NCBI RefSeq assembly: GCF_023100905.1
Contig: NZ_CP064686.1
Span: 2,604,001-2,668,000, forward strand
Source of the DNA: Bradyrhizobium sp. 4
Lineage (GTDB): Bacteria > Pseudomonadota > Alphaproteobacteria > Rhizobiales > Xanthobacteraceae
Direction of reading: 5' to 3'
DNA length: 64,000 nt
Position 1 is the stretch's first letter. Every line of letters starts with the position of its first letter. Below are positions 58,658-64,000 of this stretch, piece after piece. The notes under the pieces were generated by a model. It had not been told where the DNA came from and did not search any database. It was given only the letters and a program-made list of their open reading frames with translations. The position numbers were made by a program, and so were the translations under genes.

Positions 58658-59773
58658 ATGATGCTATGGTTCGTGTTCGCGCTGATGACGGTCGCGGCGA
58701 CCTTCGCCGTGCTTTTGCCGCTCGGCCGTAGCGGACGCGCGCAAAATGAGGGCAGCGAGGTCGCGGTCTACAAGGACCAACTCGCCGAGATCGAGCGTGA
58801 TCTTGCCGCAGGGCTGATAGCTGCGCCCGAAGCCGAGGCCGCGCGCGTCGAGGTCAGCCGCAGGCTGCTCGCCGCGGCCGGCAGCGAGCCCGCAACGGCG
58901 CCGAAATCCAGCCTCAAATGGCGCCGCGCGGCGGCCGTGCTGGCGCTTGCCGGCCTGCCGCTGGTTGCGATCAGCGTCTATGTGCCGCTCGGCTCGCCCA
59001 GGCTCCAGGACTTTCCACTGGCGCAGCGGGAGCGCGGATCCGGGTCCGGCATGGCGCAGTCGCTCGAAAATCTGGTCGTCCAGGTCGAGCAACATCTGGA
59101 AAAGAATCCGACCGACGGGCGCGGCTGGAACGTGATCGCGCCCGTGCTGGAGCGGCTTGGCCGCTTCGATGACGCCGTGCGGGCCTATCGCAACTCGCTC
59201 ACCTACAATGGCGAGAGCGCGGAACGCCGGTCCGATCTCGGCGAAGCGATCTCGGCCGCCGCCGGCGGCGTCGTGACCGCCGAGGCCAAGACCGAGTTCG
59301 AGCGCGCGCGGGCGCTCAGCGCTGACGACCCCAAGGCGAACTATTTTCTCGGTCTCGCCGCCGAGCAGGACGGCCGCAAGGACGATGCCGCCAACATCTG
59401 GCGCGCGCTGCTGGCGAAAGCGCCGGCGGATGCGCCGTGGCGTCCTCTGGTGCAGACCTCGCTCGCCCGGGTCGGCGGCGGTGGCGCTACGATGCCGGCG
59501 CTGTCGGATGAAACCCTTGCAGCTTCCAAGGACATGAAAGAGGGCGATCGCAACGCGATGGTTCGCGGCATGGTCGAACGGCTCGCCACGCGCCTCAAGC
59601 AGAACGGCGACGACGTCGAGGGTTGGCTGCGCCTGGTGCGCGCCTATCTCGTGATGGGTGATCGCGACAAGGCGGTGGGGGCATCGACCGATGCCCGCCA
59701 GGCGGTTGCCAACGATGCAGCGCGGTTGCGCCAGCTCGATGAAGGCCTCAAGACACTCGGGCTCGACGGATGA
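58658..59773 (+). CDS. ccmI: cytochrome c biogenesis protein CcmI/CycH
   Basis: A 371-residue membrane protein that keeps apocytochrome c ready for haem attachment. It has two N-terminal membrane segments (about 3-20 and 95-115), the cytoplasmic loop EVAVYKDQLAEIERDLAAGL and a periplasmic TPR-like domain (about 145-360). It is the first gene of the cycHJKL operon described in Bradyrhizobium japonicum. ATG 58658 or 58661 are equivalent choices. It precedes ccmE by 37 bases. Confidence 0.9.
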   Translation: MMLWFVFALMTVAATFAVLLPLGRSGRAQNEGSEVAVYKDQLAEIERDLAAGLIAAPEAEAARVEVSRRLLAAAGSEPATAPKSSLKWRRAAAVLALAGLPLVAISVYVPLGSPRLQDFPLAQRERGSGSGMAQSLENLVVQVEQHLEKNPTDGRGWNVIAPVLERLGRFDDAVRAYRNSLTYNGESAERRSDLGEAISAAAGGVVTAEAKTEFERARALSADDPKANYFLGLAAEQDGRKDDAANIWRALLAKAPADAPWRPLVQTSLARVGGGGATMPALSDETLAASKDMKEGDRNAMVRGMVERLATRLKQNGDDVEGWLRLVRAYLVMGDRDKAVGASTDARQAVANDAARLRQLDEGLKTLGLDG

Positions 59774-59810
59774 CGATGTCAGGACGAGACGGGCAGGGAA
59801 TGGATACGCC

Positions 59811-60338
59811 ATGACGCGCAAGCAGCGACGTATGACCATCATCGGCGGCTCGCTTGCCGTGCTCGCGCTCGCCGCCGCGCTGGTGCTCAACGCATTGCGC
59901 GACTCCATCGTGTTCTTCTCGACGCCGACCATGGTCGCCGAGAAGCACGTTGCGCCCGGCAAGCGGTTTCGCCTCGGCGGCCTGGTGCAGCCCGGCTCGC
60001 TCCAGCGCGGCGACAATCTCGCAGTGACCTTCGAGGTCGCCGACGGCGGCGCAAAGCTTCCGGTCGCCTTCAAGGGCATTTTGCCCGATCTGTTCCGGGA
60101 AGGGCAGGGCGTCGTCGCCGAAGGCGCGCTCGACGCCGATGGCGTGTTCAAGGCCGACACCGTGCTCGCCAAGCACGACGAAACCTACATGCCCAAGGAC
60201 GTCGCCGATGCCCTGAAGAAGCAGGGGCACTGGAAGGATGACTACGGCGCCAAGGCTTATGATGGCGTCAAGGCTTCCGATAGCGTCAAGCCCGCGGCCA
60301 CGACAGCGCAGGGCAATCCGCAGGGAGCAGTGCGGTGA
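59811..60338 (+). CDS. ccmE: cytochrome c maturation haem chaperone CcmE/CycJ
   Basis: A 175-residue membrane-anchored periplasmic haem chaperone. It has one N-terminal segment (about 8-28) and the OB-fold with the haem-binding His122 in LAKHDETYMP. The C-terminal tail is a low-complexity Lys/Asp region. ATG 59811 fits the family. Its stop overlaps the GTG start of ccmF. Confidence 0.93.
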   Translation: MTRKQRRMTIIGGSLAVLALAAALVLNALRDSIVFFSTPTMVAEKHVAPGKRFRLGGLVQPGSLQRGDNLAVTFEVADGGAKLPVAFKGILPDLFREGQGVVAEGALDADGVFKADTVLAKHDETYMPKDVADALKKQGHWKDDYGAKAYDGVKASDSVKPAATTAQGNPQGAVR

Positions 60339-62317
60339 TCGCGGAGTCAGGACATTACGCGCTGGTGCTGGCGCTCGGATTGGCACTGATCCAATCCATC
60401 GTGCCCCTGATCGGTGCGCGGCTGCGCGATGATGCGCTGATGAATGTGGCGCGCTCCACTGCGCTGGCGCAGCTTCTGTTCGTCGGTGCGTCGTTCATCG
60501 CATTGGTGATGCTGCACGTAGAGTCGGATTTCTCGGTCGCGAACGTCTACGAGAATTCCCACTCCATGAAGCCGCTGCTCTACAAGATCACCGGCGTGTG
60601 GGGAAACCATGAAGGTTCGATGCTCTTGTGGGTGTCGATCCTCGCGCTGTTCGGCGGATTGGTCGCGGCCTTCGGCAACAATCTGCCGCTGTCGCTGCGC
60701 GCGCATGTGCTGGCCGTACAGGCGTGGATCGCCAGCGCCTTCTATCTCTTCATCCTGATGACTTCCAACCCGTTCCTGCGCATCGCCAACCCGCCGATCG
60801 AGGGACGCGATCTCAATCCGGTGCTTCAGGACATCGGTCTCGCCGTGCATCCGCCAATGCTCTATCTCGGCTATGTCGGCTTCTCGATCTCGTTCTCCTT
60901 CGCGATCGCGGCGTTGCTGGAGGGGCGGATCGACGCCGCGTGGGCGCGCTGGGTGCGGCCGTGGACGCTGGTCGCCTGGATCTTCCTGACCCTCGGTATC
61001 GCCATGGGCTCGTACTGGGCCTACTACGAACTGGGTTGGGGCGGCTGGTGGTTCTGGGACCCGGTCGAGAACGCCTCGTTGATGCCGTGGCTTGCCGGAA
61101 CAGCGCTGCTGCATTCGGCTCTGGTGATGGAGAAGCGCAACGCGCTGAAGGTCTGGACCATCCTCTTGTCGATCCTGACCTTCTCGCTGTCGCTGCTCGG
61201 CACCTTCCTGGTGCGCTCGGGGGTCATCACCTCGGTGCATGCCTTCGCGACCGATCCAACCCGCGGCGTGTTCATTCTCCTGATTCTCTGCCTGTTCATC
61301 GGGGGCAGCCTGTCGCTGTTCGCGGGGCGCGCGACCTCGTTGAAGCAAGGCGGCCTGTTTGCGCCGATCTCGCGCGAGGGTGCGCTGGTGCTGAACAATT
61401 TGCTGCTCACGGTCGCCTGCGCGGTGGTGCTGTTCGGCACGCTTTATCCGCTGGCGATGGAGATGCTCGCCGATTTCAAGATGTCGGTCGGTGCTCCCTT
61501 CTACAATCTGACCTTCGCCCCGCTGTTCACGCTGTTGCTGCTCGCCGTGCCGTTCGGGCCGATGCTGGCATGGAAACGCGGCGATCTGCTTGGCGTCACC
61601 CAACGTCTGCTCGCGGCCGGCGTTGCCGGGCTTGTCGCCGTTGCCATGGTTTGGGGCTGGGCGCTCGGCGGCAGCGCGCTGGCGCCATTGGCAATCGGAC
61701 TTGGCGTCTTCGTCATTGCCGGCGCTGCGACGGATCTGGCCGAACGAACCGGCTTGTTCCGCCTGCCGTTCGCGACGACGCTGCATCGTGCCCGCGGTCT
61801 GCCGCGCTCGGCCTGGGGCTCGGTATTCGCGCATGCCGGCCTCGGCGTCGCGCTGATCGGAATCGTCTGCGAGACCACCTGGAACAGCGAATATATCGCC
61901 ACGATGAAGCAGAACGACGTCGCCCATGTCGCCGGCTATGACGTCAAGCTGGACGGCCTGTTTCAGCGCCAAGGGCCGAACTTCCACGAGATGATCGCCG
62001 AATTCAACGTCAGCCACGACGGCGAGAAGCTCAGCGTGATGACGCCGTCCAAGCGCAGCTTCACCACCCGCGGCTCCTCGACCACCGAGGCCGCGCTGCT
62101 GACGCGTGGCGCCAGCCAGCTCTACATCTCGCTCGGCGACGCCACTGCCGAGGGCGCCATTGCCGTGCGCATCTATCACAAGCCGCTGGTGCTGCTGATC
62201 TGGTGGGGGCCGGTGCTGATGGCGTTCGGCGGCGTGCTGTCGCTGTCGGACCGGCGCCTGCGGGTCGGTGCGCCAAAACCGGCGCGGGCAAAGCAGCGCC
62301 TGCAGCCGGCGGAGTGA
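60335..62317 (+). CDS. ccmF: cytochrome c haem lyase subunit CcmF/CycK
   Basis: A 660-residue membrane protein with about 14 helices and the WWD motif GWGGWWFWDPVEN near residues 234-246, which handles haem in the periplasm during attachment to cytochrome c. GTG 60335 overlaps the ccmE stop (GTGA). It is essential for c-type cytochrome formation. Confidence 0.94.
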   Translation: MIAESGHYALVLALGLALIQSIVPLIGARLRDDALMNVARSTALAQLLFVGASFIALVMLHVESDFSVANVYENSHSMKPLLYKITGVWGNHEGSMLLWVSILALFGGLVAAFGNNLPLSLRAHVLAVQAWIASAFYLFILMTSNPFLRIANPPIEGRDLNPVLQDIGLAVHPPMLYLGYVGFSISFSFAIAALLEGRIDAAWARWVRPWTLVAWIFLTLGIAMGSYWAYYELGWGGWWFWDPVENASLMPWLAGTALLHSALVMEKRNALKVWTILLSILTFSLSLLGTFLVRSGVITSVHAFATDPTRGVFILLILCLFIGGSLSLFAGRATSLKQGGLFAPISREGALVLNNLLLTVACAVVLFGTLYPLAMEMLADFKMSVGAPFYNLTFAPLFTLLLLAVPFGPMLAWKRGDLLGVTQRLLAAGVAGLVAVAMVWGWALGGSALAPLAIGLGVFVIAGAATDLAERTGLFRLPFATTLHRARGLPRSAWGSVFAHAGLGVALIGIVCETTWNSEYIATMKQNDVAHVAGYDVKLDGLFQRQGPNFHEMIAEFNVSHDGEKLSVMTPSKRSFTTRGSSTTEAALLTRGASQLYISLGDATAEGAIAVRIYHKPLVLLIWWGPVLMAFGGVLSLSDRRLRVGAPKPARAKQRLQPAE

Positions 62318-62321
62318 TCTG

Positions 62322-62804
62322 ATGCGCCGAATGATGGTCGCGTTCGTCGCACTGATGCTGCTGGCCTTGCCTGCGGCGCATGCCGTGCAGCCCGATGAGA
62401 TCATGTCGGACCCTGTGAAGGAGTCGCGTGCACGCGACTTGTCGCGCGAGCTGCGCTGCATGGTCTGCCAGAACCAATCGATCGACGATTCCGATGCGCC
62501 GCTCGCGCGCGATTTGCGGCTCCTGGTGCGCGAGCGCATCGCGGCCGGCGACAGCAATTCGCAAGTGCTCGATTTCCTGGTCGCGCGCTACGGCGAGTTC
62601 GTGCTGCTCAAGCCGCGCTTCGAGCGCCAGAACATGCTGCTGTGGCTGCTCGCGCCGCTGCTGCTGCTTGGCGGCGGCCTGGCGCTATGGCTTCAAATCC
62701 GCCGGCGCTCGCGAAATGGTGCAGACCTACCGGCTCCGCCGCTCACGCCCGACGAGGAAGCGCGGCTCGCCGCATTGATGGCGGATGAAGCCAAATCGCG
62801 CTAG
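62322..62804 (+). CDS. ccmH: cytochrome c maturation thiol protein CcmH/CycL
   Basis: A 160-residue periplasmic thiol-disulfide protein with a signal peptide (about 1-22) and the active-site RCMVCQN (Cys46 and Cys49), plus a C-terminal membrane segment. It reduces the apocytochrome haem-binding cysteines. It ends the ccm operon four bases after the ccmF stop and is followed by the protease gene. Confidence 0.93.
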   Translation: MRRMMVAFVALMLLALPAAHAVQPDEIMSDPVKESRARDLSRELRCMVCQNQSIDDSDAPLARDLRLLVRERIAAGDSNSQVLDFLVARYGEFVLLKPRFERQNMLLWLLAPLLLLGGGLALWLQIRRRSRNGADLPAPPLTPDEEARLAALMADEAKSR

Positions 62805-63032
62805 CTACGTTGCTGCGCATCGAGCCGGCACTGCGCGGGCGTTCCTGGAACCTCGTTAAGTTCCTGCCGGTTCAACACTTTCGGCCGCGATAAACTGCCG
62901 CATCCGCATCCGCGTTCATTACAAAAGTTTAACCCCGCCGCCAGCGCACGGTAAGGCGGCAGCCCCCATCTTCAGGTCCGTAAGGTGCCGCGTCAGGCGC
63001 CAAATGGATTTCAAGGCCCTGGAGATCTCTGC

Positions 63033-64000
63033 ATGACCGACCGTTCCGACCTCTCGAACCTTCCGTCCTACCGGCAGCCCCGCCGATCCGTTTTCTCGGC
63101 CCGCAAGATCGCGCTGATGGCCTCGGTCGTCGCCGGCCTCGGCGCCGCCGTCTACGGCTTCGGCACGTCGACCTCGCCGGCCGACCTGTTCTCGAGCCCG
63201 GCGCATGCACAGGTCAACAACGAGGTCCGCAAGGTCGAACGCCCGATCGGTTTCGCCGACATCGTCGAGCGCGTGAAGCCGTCGGTGATCTCGGTGAAGG
63301 TCAACATCAAGGAAAAGACCGCGAGCAATGATGATGGCGATGACGCGCAGTCGCCGTTCCAGCCGGGCTCGCCGATGGAGCGGTTCTTCCGCCGCTTCGG
63401 CGGTCCGGATGGCATGCCGGGCCTGAAGGGTGGTGGCGGTCGTGGCCGCGTCGTGCAGGGCCAGGGCTCCGGCTTCTTCATCTCGGCTGATGGCTTCGCC
63501 GTGACCAACAACCACGTGGTCGACGGCGCCGACAAGGTCGAGGTCACGACCGACGACGGCAAGACCTACACCGCCAAGGTGATCGGTACCGATCAGCGCA
63601 CCGACCTCGCCTTGATCAAGGTCGAGGGCAGCTCGAACTTCCCGTTCGCGAAGCTTGCCGACGGCAAGCCGCGGATCGGTGACTGGGTGCTCGCGGTCGG
63701 CAACCCGTTCGGCCTCGGCGGCACCGTGACTGCCGGCATCGTTTCGGCCAGCGGCCGCGACATCGGCAACGGCCCCTACGACGATTTCATCCAGATCGAC
63801 GCGCCCGTGAACAAGGGCAACTCCGGCGGTCCGGCCTTCGACACCAACGGTGAGGTGATGGGCGTCAACACCGCGATCTACTCGCCCTCCGGCGGCAGCG
63901 TCGGCATCGCGTTCTCGATTCCCGCGAGCACAGTGAAGAGCGTGGTGGCGCAGCTCAAGGACAAGGGCTCGGTCAGCCGCGGCTGGATCGGCGTGCAGAT
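63033..64000 (+). CDS. degP: DegP/HtrA-type serine protease (partial, runs off the window)
   Basis: The first 322 residues are a Do-family periplasmic protease: an N-terminal membrane segment (about 26-44), then a trypsin-like domain with catalytic His161 (NNHVVDGA), Asp191 (RTDLALIKV) and Ser264 (GNSGGPAF). The PDZ domains lie beyond the window end. It protects envelope proteins under stress. ATG 63033 follows GGAGATCTCT. The 228 bases upstream of it separate it from ccmH. Confidence 0.92.
   Translation, partial: MTDRSDLSNLPSYRQPRRSVFSARKIALMASVVAGLGAAVYGFGTSTSPADLFSSPAHAQVNNEVRKVERPIGFADIVERVKPSVISVKVNIKEKTASNDDGDDAQSPFQPGSPMERFFRRFGGPDGMPGLKGGGGRGRVVQGQGSGFFISADGFAVTNNHVVDGADKVEVTTDDGKTYTAKVIGTDQRTDLALIKVEGSSNFPFAKLADGKPRIGDWVLAVGNPFGLGGTVTAGIVSASGRDIGNGPYDDFIQIDAPVNKGNSGGPAFDTNGEVMGVNTAIYSPSGGSVGIAFSIPASTVKSVVAQLKDKGSVSRGWIGVQ

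Noticed and set aside
60347..62557. 736-codon minus-strand frame opposite ccmF
   Set aside because: Composition is typical antisense shadow (Gln/Arg/His); ccmF on the plus strand has the WWD motif and helices.
1..64000. tRNA, rRNA, CRISPR arrays, insertion sequences, prophage genes
   Set aside because: No cloverleaf pattern, no regularly spaced repeats, no transposase or integrase motifs were seen by eye; small RNAs cannot be excluded.

Overview
The window is high-GC alphaproteobacterial chromosome, most likely from Bradyrhizobium or a very close relative. The evidence is gene content and order: a MucR regulator next to SufE, a ccmI-ccmE-ccmF-ccmH (cycHJKL) run followed by a DegP-type protease, FeuP/FeuQ-like regulators, an arsR-aqpS-arsC operon, DUF1127/DUF1491/DUF2336/DUF5330 proteins and an EcfG-type stress promoter. 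Genus assignment is inference; no rRNA, tRNA, CRISPR array, transposase or phage integrase was seen.

Layout. 0.2-7.2 kb: housekeeping and envelope genes (mucR, sufE, DUF5330, a membrane PAS histidine kinase with a peptidoglycan-binding partner, DUF1491, DUF2336, a lipoprotein). 7.2-10.1 kb: very small membrane or hypothetical proteins, a LuxR-type regulator and a decayed LysR gene. 10.1-15.4 kb: a catabolic island (amino-acid-synthesis-family protein, fumarylacetoacetate hydrolase, GntR regulator, quinone-oxidoreductase-like dehydrogenase, VOC dioxygenase-like protein, Bug solute-binding protein) with matching palindromic operators in front of both arms. 15.4-20.1 kb: an arsenic island with two ArsR regulators, each with its own dyad, AqpS, ArsC, a Cys-tailed flavoprotein and an MFS exporter. 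20.1-25.4 kb: a FetAB-like ABC exporter joined to an ATP-grasp-like enzyme, then an operon of four secreted proteins. 25.5-32.6 kb: an accessory stretch of lower GC with orphan signalling proteins, small ORFs, a frameshifted HEPN-like gene and a solitary response regulator. 32.6-46 kb: DUF1254/DUF1214 pair, a bifunctional PBP1A, a UPF0260 Cys-cluster protein, an astacin-like metalloprotease, a DHA2 drug exporter, a membrane alpha/beta hydrolase with a triple-GAF kinase, and a TPP enzyme. 46-52 kb: glycan or lipid modification genes (two GT-C-like membrane proteins, a GT2, a methyltransferase) and an orphan Flp pilin. 52-64 kb: Ku, a 51-aa membrane protein behind a consensus EcfG promoter, a two-component pair, two hypotheticals, the cytochrome c maturation operon and the start of degP, which runs off the window.

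How the genes work together: the clearest modules are the cytochrome c maturation operon (haem chaperone CcmE, haem lyase CcmF, thiol protein CcmH, CcmI); the arsenic unit, where ArsC reduces arsenate and AqpS is the exit channel; and the GntR-controlled catabolic regulon. Compact strain-style coding is obvious: many gene pairs overlap by 4 nt, several convergent pairs share overlapping stops, and one convergent pair (mucR/sufE) shares a hairpin built from coding sequence. Coordinates of starts were chosen by ribosome-binding sites and family starts where visible; all functional statements rest on motif recognition, not on database searches.
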